From Absidia repens (taxonomy: Eukaryota > Mucoromycota > Mucoromycetes > Mucorales > Cunninghamellaceae): a stretch of 64,000 nucleotides of DNA. The stretch spans positions 35,478 to 99,477 of the forward strand of contig MCGE01000060.1 of assembly GCA_002105175.1 (NCBI GenBank), in the 5' to 3' direction. Positions 24,589 through 34,967 of the stretch are shown piece after piece. The notes beneath the pieces were generated by a model. The model made no database searches and had not been told where the DNA came from. It was given only the letters and a program-made list of their open reading frames with translations. Position 1 is the stretch's first letter. Each line of letters opens with the position of its first letter. Position numbers and translations under genes: made by a program.

Positions 24589-25705
24589 TCAATCGTTAGA
24601 AAACAAATGGACGGGGATAGGATTCTTTGGAATGGGGCATTCGATCAAGACCTTGCCGACCATTATCAGTGTCGCACTAGTTACCCCGTAAGCTTCGGCC
24701 ATAACTCGAAATCGCTCTGGTACTTGTTTCATCAGATTTTGAAACCGAATAGAATGAACTAAAGAGAAAAAAAAAAAAGATTAATGGATCAGTCCTGTCC
24801 CTTCGTCCACGCGCAGCCATATATAATAAACTTACATAATGAGATAACCTTGAGATTTACATGAGGCCTAAACTGGTCAGGAATATTCAGATCCAATTTT
24901 TCATACTGCGCAACATTGACTGTTATTCGATAACCCCAAGTGAGATGCAAGCGAATCCCGCCATCATGCCTTTCTACACAAACGTTGTTCTCCCCCCAAA
25001 AAAACAAAGAGAGAGTCAGCACACACCTACATCTACGGGCTACAAGGAATAGAGAAAAACTTACTTCTTATGAATGAATACACCATTGCCATCCTCATCT
25101 TTCACCACATAGATAGCTGGATGCTTGTCATAATGCGCTATAAGGTAATTCCACGTGCGGTTCTTGTCGGATTCCAATCGTCCATAATGCTGCATGAGCT
25201 TAAAAAACAGCATCACATTGGTGTCTTCTTTGATTCTATATTAAAAAATAAAAAAAAACCCCACACAAGGAAGAAAAGTTATATATCAAACCACTTCCCC
25301 CCCCCTCCCCCCTTTTTTTTTACTTTACTTTAATAGCAAGGGCGCGCCTGCCGTGGCTAATGACTCTGGCACATGAAACGTCAAGTTGGACAAGACCAAA
25401 GAGATGGAATCCACATCAAAGGCGATCCAGAAGGGTGAGTCGTAAGCGTAGCCGCTCATGTAACATTGCCGTCTACGTCGTCCGTTTTCATCTCGTTGTG
25501 GGTCGATGTTGATAAACTTGTTCTGGATGGTGGTGAAGCGGATATGCGTTGTTACGTGTTGATCTTTGATAAATTGGTGCTGGAAGACAGCGTCTTTGAT
25601 GGAATCTAAAGGATCCAGGAACCCAAACTGGTCATCGTAATTGATCAGATCGCCAGGGCCCGATGGTGGTGGCTGTTTACACATGGTATAGATTTGTTGC
25701 CTACA

Positions 25706-25737
<32 letters not shown>

Positions 25738-26353
25738 CAATATATATATATATATACATAGGTAGGGCAATGGGTCGCCAGCAGAAGAAGAAACTTACAG
25801 TACGGCATCCATATCCTCGGATGTCATTGTCGCCTGCATGCCTGCTTGATGTGCTGAGACAGCAGATTCGCGATTGGACGTCCAATATTTGAGCTTGTCT
25901 TCCAAATCACTCACGATCCGTTCCTGTGTCGCAATCTCTGCATTCAAATGCGCGATTTCGGTAATCTCTGGTGGTGGCGGTAATGGGATAGGACGAGGTG
26001 GTGATGGATGTCGCCATGGCCATATAAATCGTGGTGGTTGTTGCTGTTGTTGTGCAGCTTGTTTTTGTTCGTCTCGTTGCAGTTTTGCAGCATGTTTTTG
26101 TTCTTCTTTTCCCTGATGTTTCTTTCGTGCTCCCTCCTATATATATATCAAAAAGAGTGGTGTGAGAGTGAATATCATGATAGATCAGACTTTAGTATCT
26201 TTTTTTTTTTTGTACCATGGCATCGTCGATATGCTCCTGTAAGGCATCTTTTTGTGCTTGTTCGCGCCATTTCTCAAACCAATCTTCGAAATGTATGTTG
26301 GTTTTGCGTGTGTTGTGTGTGTCTGATTTTTCAAATTTAAAATTGAGGAACAT
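24589..26353 (-). CDS. CENPP: CENP-P-like kinetochore protein (six exons)
   Basis: Proposed structure is complement(join(24589..24758,24836..24969,25065..25235,25329..25700,25799..26136,26216..26353)), 440 residues, open throughout. The N-terminus is charged and Gln-rich with a Pro stretch, then a coiled coil near residues 90-130. Two regions resemble CENP-P: FTTIQNKFINI followed by CYMSGYAYDSPFWIAFDVD, and NVMLFFKLMQHYGRL...NYLIAHYDKHP followed by GIRLHLTWGYRITVN and a final FQNLM segment. CENP-P (Ctf19 in budding yeast) is an inner-kinetochore COMA subunit with tandem RWD domains that links centromeric chromatin to the outer kinetochore. The identification is by recall of family pattern. 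Exon 5 needs the AAAG acceptor, because the TAG four bases upstream is out of frame. An in-frame ATG at 26431 is an alternative start. The intron at 25701-25798 carries 27 T and a TA repeat. Confidence 0.65.
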
Positions 26354-26759
26354 GAGTGTCAGTTGCGTTGAGCGAGTGGCAAGTGAAAAAAAAAAGGGGC
26401 GACAAAAATATTTCCGTCCTGTCCGCGGCATTCCAAAAAAAAAAAAAAAAGGTTTTCATTTCAGGCGTCTGAATTTGGCACAACGCGCACCCCAATACCA
26501 CATATGAGCATATCATAAAACAGATAAAAATGAGTTTTTTATTTTCATAATATAAAATAAGAATAAAAAAAAAGAGAACTACATCCATACAATATGCATG
26601 TTACATATAGATCAATCACATTTGCCTATTTGTGCGTATTCATGATTTCCACTGTTTCCTTTGCTCCAAAAATAATTGCTCTTTTTTTTGGAGGGGGTTT
26701 TCATCGTTCAATATCTTGCCAGCAGGTTGATCAATGGAAATTTATGGGTATGAGCTTGT
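26354..26759. other. upstream region of the CENP-P-like gene
   Basis: A-rich and T-rich tracts, presumed to contain the promoter; no distinct element was recognised. Confidence 0.4.
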
Positions 26760-27213
26760 TTAGGCGCAGATAATTTGTTGCAGTCGGGGGAATAGGACAT
26801 GGTTGGCTTCAACTTGGACAGTCGTTGGTTTCAAGATACGTGTGTGCATTGCCAAAGTAAAGGCAAGTGCTGGCTCTAAAACAAACAAACAAAACACACA
26901 CACACACACAATGTACAGCATATATTAAGTATCATTGATACGAATGGGATCCGTTTTGTGATGTACATCATTTACAACTTACTGTACAGTACTGTAGTTG
27001 GGGTACACAACACTTGTAAATTGGTAGAAGCGACGTCCTTTGAGAAGAATCGGCGGTGTGCTGGTTTCGTCATTAAGATACATCACTAGTGTCCCCCCCG
27101 TCTCCCTCATCCATGGAATTGTTGCCATCTACCGTCGACAGTACCATCCACGTTTGTCACCAATCCATCACCATAAATTATGCCAGAAAGTGTGAGATCA
27201 TCCCATTCGTCCC
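26760..27213 (-). pseudogene. 3' end of an unrecognised gene, cut by an LTR
   Basis: On the minus strand a frame MYLNDETSTPPILLKGRRFY (near 27080-27020) runs to a GTAAGT donor at 26982. After a GT-rich intron, the exon from 26875 encodes EPALAFTLAMHTRILKPTTV and stops at 26760. The two exons do not join in frame at the best splice sites, and another frame upstream (DEWDDLTLSGIIYGDGLVTN) is offset. The gene is therefore probably broken. Its 5' part ends exactly where an LTR-5 copy begins (27214). Function unknown. Confidence 0.5.
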
Positions 27214-27335
27214 TGTCGCATCATGAAAAATGATGGCATGAAAATAAACTCTGTTCCTGAAGAAATCCGTGACTAAAGAAATTGAAATCCCGATCAGGAA
27301 CAATGCATAATAAAAATAAATAATCAGAATAAGGG
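27214..27335 (+). mobile_element. LTR-5 fragment
   Basis: Begins TGTCGCATCATGAAAAATGA and contains GATCAGGAAC and AAATAAATAATCA, shared with 30667 and 37405. The distal part of the LTR is missing. Confidence 0.65.
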
Positions 27336-27339
27336 TTCT

Positions 27340-28680
27340 TCCGCTATACTAACGTTACACAAACATCAGTATAGCTATCATACACACAAGACACACATCC
27401 ATCGTTAAGAACCTATTAATTCAACTTCATCTGAATGGTAAAGTCGGATGAAACGCCCTCCACGCAGGGCAACTCAAACGACGATACAACAACACCGCGT
27501 CCCGGTTGCTCCAGAGCAGATATTCTGAAATGGGAGAAAGAACTGAAAGGATTCAAATGCCAAAGCTGTAAAGAGACCGTCGACCTCAAATTCAACGAAA
27601 CATTCAATAAGATAAACCATCCACAATACGCTTGTCCAAAATGCAAGGTACTCCTGGCCCCAACAGAATGGCCAGTATATACCCTGACGAAACATCCCAA
27701 ACGTCAGCGTGCGAACACTCCCAGTCCGTCGTCATCAAACACCCACGGTGCAGTCGATACAGAAGCACAGACCGTTCAACAACTCAACGAAACAATCAAG
27801 ACCTTACAGAATACTATTAATCAAATGGCAGTCTTAGTCGCTGAACTCACACCTCTCAAGCAATCGGTATACAAGTTGGAACAAAGAATCCAACATCTTG
27901 AAGGACGCAACATGATTACCAACAACAGCCCTGAACTGAAGAACAAACAGCACTCAACAGAAACAACAACCAATAAAATGACCATTGACAAAAACAAGAT
28001 GGAAACTCTCAGTAGTGGACGGATATTGTTAAGAAACAAAAGACAAAACGTGGACCTCGACAAGTACAAGCAGCGCAGATTATGTTCCAGCCTCCTCCTT
28101 CTAAGCAAAAGTTTTACGACATACTTTACATACCCTCCCGCCACCGCGTGGCAAGAACACAAACAAGACAAAAATTACGCTCCCTCGGCATCCAAACGCA
28201 CAGAATTCTAGATATACATTATCCTGCCAGAAATATCGTGGCCCTGATGGTCCATGAAGACTATGGTACAACTCTTCGTCAAACCTTTGAAAAAAATAGC
28301 ATCCCAATCGTTGATTTTGATCCTTTGGACCCCGATAACTTGGACGATCCCCAGTATGTAGACATGGATATTACCGATCGCAGACTCAAAGCCCAGGAAT
28401 TTCAGACTTCTCGCCTCCTCCGTGCTCTTTGCCATGCTCGGCCACACGTCTTTAAGTCTTTGGCGAAGACGATGGTGGATCAAGGCTGGCTCACAGAGGA
28501 AGACGTGGACGACCTCGACGCGAATAGTACCGAAGATCTTGCCCGGAAAGAAGACAGATATTTTAGTTCCCCTGAAATGTAGTTTAGTTTAGGATAGTAT
28601 AACTGAAGTTTTTATATGGCCCAAGGGCCGCCTGCCACAATAAAAGTTCCAACTCTATACATAAAAAAAAAAAAAAAAAT
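27340..28680 (+). mobile_element. ORF1-only LINE-like retroelement
   Basis: A coding unit for an ORF1-type protein is followed directly by a short 3' UTR with a GGCCC-AA-GGGCC hairpin (about 28619-28630), an AATAAAAG signal and a poly(A) of 17 (28664-28680). No reverse transcriptase is present, so it looks non-autonomous. The 5' boundary is uncertain. Confidence 0.65.
27435..28582 (+). CDS. ORF1-like nucleic-acid-binding protein, two overlapping frames
   Basis: The first frame (27435-28211) encodes a C2C2 zinc-binding segment (FKCQSCKETVD...YACPKCKVLL), a Pro/Ser linker and a coiled coil (about residues 115-155). Sensible sequence then passes to a second frame (28082-28582) encoding FQPPPSKQKFYDILYIPSRH and an acidic C-terminus ending near EDLARKEDRYFSSPEM. 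A single frameshift near 28080, accidental or programmed, would join them. It resembles non-LTR ORF1 or Gag proteins in architecture, but I do not recognise the family with certainty. Confidence 0.55.
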
Positions 28681-28866
28681 CTTGACCTTCAACCCCTTAT
28701 TTTATTCATACTTCATCACCCGCTAAATTACTTCCGCAACATCACTTCAGATTATCCCAATTTGTAACCATTTCATTATGACTCACTTAGCTATAGAAAA
28801 AGATATAAATACAGTATGACATGTTTGAATATTAAATAAAAAGAGTAACCAATTGTATCACTTAGT
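28681..28866 (+). repeat. LTR-3-like repeat, copy 1
   Basis: Contains TTATTTTATTCATACTTCAT, CACCCGCTAAATTACTTC and a TATA-like AAAAGATATAAATA. Copies are at 31795-32030 (plus) and 58437-58690 (minus). The ends are not defined; it is probably a solo LTR. Confidence 0.5.
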
Positions 28867-28970
28867 CTTTTGCGTATATTTCAGTTATTCGCTATCGAAA
28901 CAATAAGTTCTCGTACGCAATTCCTAGCGAATAAACCTCCTGAGAGACCTCATAATCCTGTAATGCGTGT

Positions 28971-29266
28971 TGTCGTATTTGTCACTTGTCACTAATCATT
29001 CCCCACACTATCACACTTGTCATTCCTATACAGGCATAACACACAGCCTCAAGTATCCACTACTTAGGCATATGCACTGATATCTACAGGCAACCAACTT
29101 CCCATAGTCTCAAATTACCATTCTTCGATCATATCCACAGCCACAACTAGCACAGCCTCCCTTTTCCCATTTTATTATAAAAACCCTTCCTCATTTTATT
29201 CAATAAAAACCATATCTGTTATATCACTTACTCTTATAACTTCTTCTTATTTTATCAAATATTACA
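28971..29266 (+). mobile_element. LTR-1, solo
   Basis: Starts TGTCGTATTTGTCACTTG and ends CAAATATTACA (296 bp), with a TTATTATAAAAACCC promoter-like block and AATAAAAACC. No clear target duplication. Its right end supplies the stop codon of the neighbouring minus-strand gene. Confidence 0.75.
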
Positions 29267-30611
29267 CTCCCATTTTATTTATATCACATATAAAAAATGA
29301 ATCATCTTTAGATCTGCAATTGAATGCATTCAAAAGAGATGGGTTTTCCAAAACAGAGTGTCTCTCGAATACGTGGACTTTGTGCTTGTACGGCAAGGTG
29401 TCAGTAATGATTGTTTTTAAGTTTTCGTGGTTTCTAACGAAAATATGTATTGAGCATTAGGTTCGCTTAAACACATTTCTCCATAATACTTACTCAATGA
29501 AGGTTATTAAGTCACTGGTGTTTGTGGACAGCCCGGAAAAGTCAATAGCCACAAGGCAAACGTTTTTTTCTGACGATCGAATATACGAGATCATGGCTGA
29601 CGAAAAAAGATTAACATTAATAAATTGTTAAATAGCTGAAAACGTGTCTATACCTTGAGTGTTTCCAAACACACATTCCAATCCATTTGACAAATCGTTG
29701 CTTTCATTCATATCTCTCGACGTAAGAGGTTCATCAGCAACTGAATAAGATGACACAAAGATCTTGTCACATAACGATCTCTCTTGTAAACACTTCACCA
29801 TGCGATTTAAAAGTGTTTTCCTGTTCTCATTGCTTTCGCAGCCTGGGGATTTCCTAGCATATCCAATGATGAAAAGGTGTTGTTTCTTCAAAGATTGAAT
29901 GTAGTTGTGGTAACGAGGTATATGAGTTGCGATGGCTTCTACAACATCGTCTAAAAATAAACAAATTAATGCGCATATGTTTTTGTAAGTAGGTCAACGA
30001 CTTGTTACCTTGGTATTCATCTTTCATGACATAGAGTTTTCGATAGCGCTTGTTGGACTCTCTTTCCCTTTTCCGGCTGATCGGCACATTCATCAAATCC
30101 ACTTTTCTCTTTGAGCACCACAAAGCAAAAGCTACCTCCGATTTTCCGTTCAAACATTGGGTTTTTGGAATAACCGACATACACGCGTCTTTTATCGTTA
30201 TATTTTCAAGAGAATAGCAAGCATTTTGTGGTTCAACGTAGGGACGAAACGCTTCGATTAGAAATGATACCACTTGTGATTCCGAATCTGTTATTCAATA
30301 TTTTGGTGTTAAAACAACTTGTTCAATTAAGAATAATATATCAGCCATTGACCTTACTTACCTAGGTCGAATTTCATATTTTCTTTCTTTTCAATATCAG
30401 GCTGTGAACGTGCCGTGAGATAACGTTTGAAAGTGAATGGATCGTTGCGAATTGCAAATAAATTGGCAACAACGGGTCGCCTGGGATCATTTTCGTAGCA
30501 CACATCGAAAGCACCAAGTTGTTCACTCTTTTTTGCCAATCTTGTTGCATTATCATCGCTGTACTCTTCGCAAAAAAGCATGCAGATTGCCTGATTACGA
30601 GTGATGTTCAT
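29262..30611 (-). CDS. serine-recombinase-like protein (five exons)
   Basis: Proposed structure is complement(join(29262..29433,29494..29596,29654..29950,30009..30287,30362..30611)), 366 residues, with good GT-AG junctions and an open frame. The central part reads FIIGYARKSPG, then RKTLLNRMVKCLQERSL, DKIFVSSYSVADEPLTSRD, and after an intron MISYIRSSEKNVCLVAIDFS and GLSTNTSDLITFIE. This order matches the catalytic fold of serine recombinases: the YxRxS strand, a helix, the second strand before an Arg, and the D-x-x-GLS/R-N helix. Catalytic arginines are not all evident. It could be a domesticated or element-borne recombinase, or an unrelated Rossmann-like protein. The last codons and TAA overlap the end of the LTR-1 at 28971-29266, so the native 3' end may be lost. 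Confidence 0.55.
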
Positions 30612-30666
30612 ATTTAATGTTAGGGACAACAACAAAAAAAAAGTGAACCTAGGTTCACAACCCCGG

Positions 30667-30774
30667 TGTCGCATCATGAAAAATGATGGCATAAAAATAA
30701 AATCTGTTCCTGAAGAAATTGAAATTCCGATCAGGAAAAACAATGCATAATAAAAATAAATAATCACGCAAGAG
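30667..30774 (+). mobile_element. LTR-5 fragment
   Basis: Begins TGTCGCATCATGAAAAATGA as at 27214 and 37405, and breaks off after AAATAAATAATCACG. Confidence 0.65.
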
Positions 30775-31272
30775 TGTGTGTTTCTTGAAGAGCGAGTATA
30801 TTGTATTTGACGGTGTGGAGGAAACAATTAAATAATTGTAGAGTTGATGTTGATGCCGTCTTCACAATGCTGTTGCAATTGAGAGATGACATTTGTAGTG
30901 ATACGGATGTATCAGTCATAATCATTGATAATAGTGAGTGGGTCGACCAAGGCTCGTGCCGGCTGTTGTCTCCGTTCAAAAATATATTCAGTTGAAGGTT
31001 TTGGCTGTGGACTAGCAGTTGGTTGGTGGGTGGCGGGCGATTCGGTATGTTCGTCGTTATCCAAGGTCATAGCTTGATGTTGTGTATTATGTTGGTGTCG
31101 TGAACTTTATCCGCGGCTGTAGATTCGGGGGACCTGGGTGGTGGTGTCATGAATATGTTTTATACTCCGCCATCTGTATCTCCTTGTCCTTCTCAGTTCC
31201 TGCATCCCTTGTCCTCCCAGAAAGTTTTGGCAGCTAAGCCCATTTGTGTTACCCGTCCTCTCGGCTGCCAGA
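30775..31272 (-). pseudogene. LINE ORF1/ORF2 junction fragment
   Basis: Minus strand: an ORF1 C-terminal tail (31250-30950) overlaps the start of an ORF2 endonuclease with MSSLNCNSIVKTAS and YNILALQETH near 30880-30785. ILALQETH is a typical APE-endonuclease start. The fragment sits between two LTRs. Confidence 0.65.
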
Positions 31273-31500
31273 TGTTGAATATAGTGTTTTTGTATGATAA
31301 AAAATAAAAACGTAAGAAATAAGTGAGATTCTTTGTTATCTTTATTTAATATTTATGTTAATGATAAAAATCAAAATAAAATACTAGAGACTATTTATAC
31401 AAAATAAAAATAAAATAACGTTTAAGACCGGATAATCTACGACATTGGTTATTTGATCATGATTGGTGTTAATACAATTGGAACTAGTAAGAAAACTTTT
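31273..31500 (-). mobile_element. LTR-2, truncated
   Basis: On the minus strand it ends CACTATATTCAACA at 31273 and contains the ACCGG-TCTTAAACGTT and TTCTTACTAGTTCCAATTG blocks of LTR-2. Its 5' half is missing beyond 31500. Confidence 0.7.
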
Positions 31501-31794
31501 GGAATGGAGCAATTCCCATAATCTTAACTATAGGGGGGAGGTGAAAGTAATGATGGTTGTGGGGACATGGTTTGTCGTTTAATAGTGATGGTGCCAGGAT
31601 GTGTAGTGTTCGGCTGGTGGCAAGTTTGACAACGGGTTGATAATGGAAGGGTATATTGTGAATTGAATGTCCAGTCCAAAAATATCTAAGAGTAGTACCG
31701 ATGAGAGGCATTCCAAATTGTGGAAAGCCAAGTAATGTTGTCAATATTGTGTAAAGACAATCCATCGGAAATTGTTAATGAGGGAAGAAATAAC
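31501..31794. other. retroelement internal fragment
   Basis: ATAATCTTAACTATAGGGGGGAG at 31515-31537 is the same purine-rich tract that precedes LTR-1 at 48782-48803, so it is probably an orphan polypurine tract. The open frame on the minus strand (31765-31484) is not recognised. Confidence 0.45.
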
Positions 31795-32030
31795 GAGGAC
31801 TGCTATATTTTTACCATCTTCCACATCTTTATTTATTTATACCCCGCTCCGCATTTCTTCACGTTGACATTTTGACAGATACTACCCTATACCCTTTTAT
31901 TCATACTTCATTACCCGCTAAATTACTTCCCCAACATCACTCCAAATTACCCCAATTTGTAATCAATTCATTATGACTCGCGTACTATAGCTATAGAAAA
32001 AGATATAAATATGACATGTTTATTTATTTT
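31795..32030 (+). repeat. LTR-3-like repeat, copy 2
   Basis: Shares CACATCTTTATTTATTTATA, GCTCCGCATTTCTTCACGTT and the CCGCTAAATTACTTCCCCAA block with the copy at 58437-58690 (inverted) and with 28681-28866. Confidence 0.55.
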
Positions 32031-32151
32031 TTTACGGATGCCATGGTATGACTAAAGTTGATCTGGTTTATGCAAATACACATCCCCTTATGTAGAAACA
32101 ACGACGAACTTGATTAACATATATATAAGTAGTTTATTAAAAAAAATATAT

Positions 32152-33201
32152 TTAATGCTCAAGAGATTCAATATACTTGGCAAATTTATCTAACAATTCG
32201 AGACAAGCACTGTTATATGGTACCTTGACGGCATCTAGGTTGACTGTATCTGATGGTATGATGCTGATGTCTTCTAATCTACGAACACGGGTTAAAGCGA
32301 CGTATAACAAGTCAGGAGTAAAAAAATCTGAGAGAAATAAGGCTATCCTAGACAATGTCAAGCCTTGCACTTTGTGTATTGTCAGTGCCCAGCCTAACGT
32401 CAGAGGAAACTGTGTGCGGGAGTAACTGGACATTGTTACCTGGCGGGCAATTCTTGGAACAGAAAAAAACTTGCCATCGTTGACGATCTTGATATGTGTG
32501 CTATTCATTTCCACAACTGTAGCAATTGTTCCATTAACCCAGCCTTCTTGAACATCAAAGTTATGGAGCAACATTACACGGGCATTGATTTTTAAATACA
32601 GAATCTTTGAAATGGAAAAAGAGTTAGTTATTGTAATACTATGTACTGTATATACGGGTTTTTACCATTGGCAGAGCTGTTTCTTCTAGTGGTTTTAGAG
32701 CAATAGATCCCATGTTTCCCTTTCATCTATAGCATCGTATCTTTCTTTAGCACCGGGTAGCAAATCCAATTTTTCAAGATTGAATGTATTCGCACCGGCT
32801 TTATGAGCTATTAGGACAGTTGCACCTGAAGGTATTGGCGATGTTGAAGATGGCAGTAGTCGGGAAGCTAATGAATTTTGAACAATGTCATTATCCAGCT
32901 GATTGTGACGAATTTTGTTGAGCAAGGAATAAAAAACTTGGTCTGTTTGGCGGCAAGAATGATACAAGTGGACATGTGATGTTGCTAATAGGGTCATTAA
33001 CATCGCCTAAAAATAAAGACTGAAGTTAGAGAAACAGTTTTTTTTTATTTTTTTATTTTTTTTATTTCATTACAGTACCTTGCTTGTTCGCCGATCCAGG
33101 TCTTTCTTCTTTTGAGCCCGAAGACTTCGAGGCGTGACTTTGGGACCCGTGTTGCAATGACTTGGTAAAGCGCCAGCAACCATATCTTCATTAGAACCTG
33201 G
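32152..33201 (-). pseudogene. Helitron helicase, C-terminal part
   Basis: Minus-strand exons encode a PIF1-like helicase C-terminus of the kind fused in Helitron replicases: ATVLIAHKAGANTFNLEKLD near 32830, MLLHNFDVQEGWVNGT near 32570, PLTLGWALTIHKVQGLTLS near 32390, and LLYVALTRVRRLEDISI near 32300. The last two correspond to helicase motifs V and VI. Introns lie at about 32580-32690 and 33005-33080. The 5' part is cut off by an LTR-4 at 33202. It could belong with the replicase N-terminus at 55.4-58.4 kb as a family, but it is a different copy. Confidence 0.78.
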
Positions 33202-33488
33202 TGTCAGAACCAGACGGACGGAGTTAGATTCTTATTTATAGTAGCAAGACAGAATTACACTAGGCAATGACTTACCTAGATGTAATGTTAAATGGAATAT
33301 AGATTCAAGACCAACCAAGAGAGAGAGAGAGCAGAAGATAGATTTATTTATCAAGACAGAGAAGACAGAAATATATTAAGTTAACAGGATAACAGATAAA
33401 GAAAAAGTAAACTAAGTGGAGGAAGAAGGGGGATATTTATATAAATTCTAAGAAGTGCTTGGCAAGAGGGAAGGTGGGACAAGAAGCC
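33202..33488 (-). mobile_element. LTR-4, truncated
   Basis: Minus-strand LTR ending TCTGACA at 33202, with the ATAACAGATAAAG block of LTR-4. The 5' part is cut by LTR-1 at 33489. Confidence 0.6.
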
Positions 33489-33797
33489 TGTCGTATTTGT
33501 CATTTGTCATCATCCACACATATCAGATACGAGGTTATCCATTATGACCCAACAATTGTACCTTGTCACTCTCAGGCATAACCTCACACTGGCTATGTTT
33601 TACTTGGTCTACAATAAATATCAATGATTAATCATCCATCTATTCCATAATACACTATTTTATTCCCTCATCTCGAACTCTACCAATAATCCATTATCAT
33701 ATAATCTTATTATTCCAACATCCGCTTCCCCCTATTTTTACTATAAAAACCCACTGTCATTTTATTTAATAAAAACCATATCTGTTATATCACTTAC
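33489..33797 (+). mobile_element. LTR-1, truncated at the end
   Basis: Starts TGTCGTATTTGTCATTTG, with CAACAATTGTACCTTGTCAC and ACTATAAAAACCCACTG shared with 48804 and 51510. It breaks off after ATCACTTACT. Confidence 0.7.
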
Positions 33798-34083
33798 TTG
33801 ATTGACTCTACACATACTCAAATTATTACAAAGCCAATAGCCAAGAAATAAAAAGGACAAGAGATGGATACAAGTGCCAAGCGCTAAGAGAAGATGAGGA
33901 ACAGTGATACAAAGGCAGGACGTTACACAGCTTGGTTCATGACACCTGACATACAGTAGATGCATACTCTTCAAGTACAGCGGCAAGAAACGTAGTTTGG
34001 TAAGACAGGATATAGAACAAATTATTGAAAATAAGTAGTTGGAGAGGTCATTATGAATATCTACCCTCACCTTATATACATTT
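33798..34083. other. unassigned spacer
   Basis: Between LTR-1 and the tandem array. A minus-strand open frame (34070-33762) has no recognisable domain. Confidence 0.4.
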
Positions 34084-34490
34084 GCGTTCGGTATACCGAA
34101 GTTACTCCTGCTCCTAAAAAGGGAATTATCCTACTCCTTAAAAAAAGTTCGGTATACCAAAAAAAAGGGGATTCTCCCACTCCTTAAAAAAAAGTTCGGT
34201 ATACCGAAAAAAGGGGATTCTCCCACTCCTTAAAAAAAAGTTCGGTATACCAAAAAAAAGGGGATTCTCCCACTCCTTAAAAAAAAGTTCGGTATACCGA
34301 AAAAAGGGGATTCTCCCACTCCTTAAAAAAAAGTTCGGTATACCGAAAAAAGGAGATTCTCTCACTCCTTAAAAAAAGTTCGGTATACCAAAAAAAAAAG
34401 GGATTCTCCCACTCCTGAAAAAAGTTCAGTATACCAAAAAAATGGAATATCGCACTCCTTAAGAAAAGTTCGGTATACCGAACAAGAAAA
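34084..34490. repeat. tandem array with TTCGGTATACCGAA palindrome
   Basis: About eight units, most close to 57 bp, each made of an A-run, GGGGATTCTCCCACTCCTTA and a GGTATACC-centred site. In the best units the site is the perfect 14-bp palindrome TTCGGTATACCGAA; in others one arm is mutated. The open frames here merely translate the repeat. Confidence 0.85.
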
Positions 34491-34654
34491 AATGAAAATC
34501 GTTTAAGCCACTTTTTCAAAAAGGCACACATCGCCATTGATGAACTAAGACAAACATAGGTTTTTATTTACAAAGCGTTAATTTTTCACAAGATCTTCTA
34601 ACCAAAAGAATAAAATAAAATAAACAAACTACATTTCCAAATCATCATCACCGT

Positions 34655-34967
34655 TGTCGTATCATGAATAAAAATGTTCTGCCTGAATAATAAGCAGAGC
34701 GGCATTTAAATAAATTCAGGTACCAGTTAATCATTTATCCATTTCAAAAACCAAACCAATGATCTCTATATAAGATATGAACATACACTTATCATGGTTA
34801 TTTTTATTTGTAATCATTATGATATGATTTATAATCCTTATAAGAAAACCAATGAAAACATTTTCTTACTAGTTCCAATTGTATTAACACCAAATCATGA
34901 TCAAATAACCAACATCATAGATCACCCGGTCTTAAACGTTATTTCATTTTTATTTTGTATAAACGCT
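34655..34967 (+). mobile_element. LTR-2, truncated
   Basis: Starts TGTCGTATCATGAATAAAAA and runs to ATTTTGTATAAA. The last third is missing, compared with 51987-52421. Confidence 0.8.

Noticed and set aside
25701..25757. LINE micro-insertion in the CENP-P-like intron (27 A then TA repeat)
   Set aside because: No flanking direct repeat was found; homopolymer and dinucleotide expansion is enough to explain it.
34084..34490. CRISPR-like array of regular repeats
   Set aside because: Units are contiguous and nearly identical throughout with no unique spacers, no cas genes are near, and the genome is eukaryotic.
34138..34537. Repetitive open frames (FFGIPNFFLRSGRIPFF-type)
   Set aside because: They are translations of the 57-bp tandem repeat with no start context or domain; the palindromic DNA explains them.
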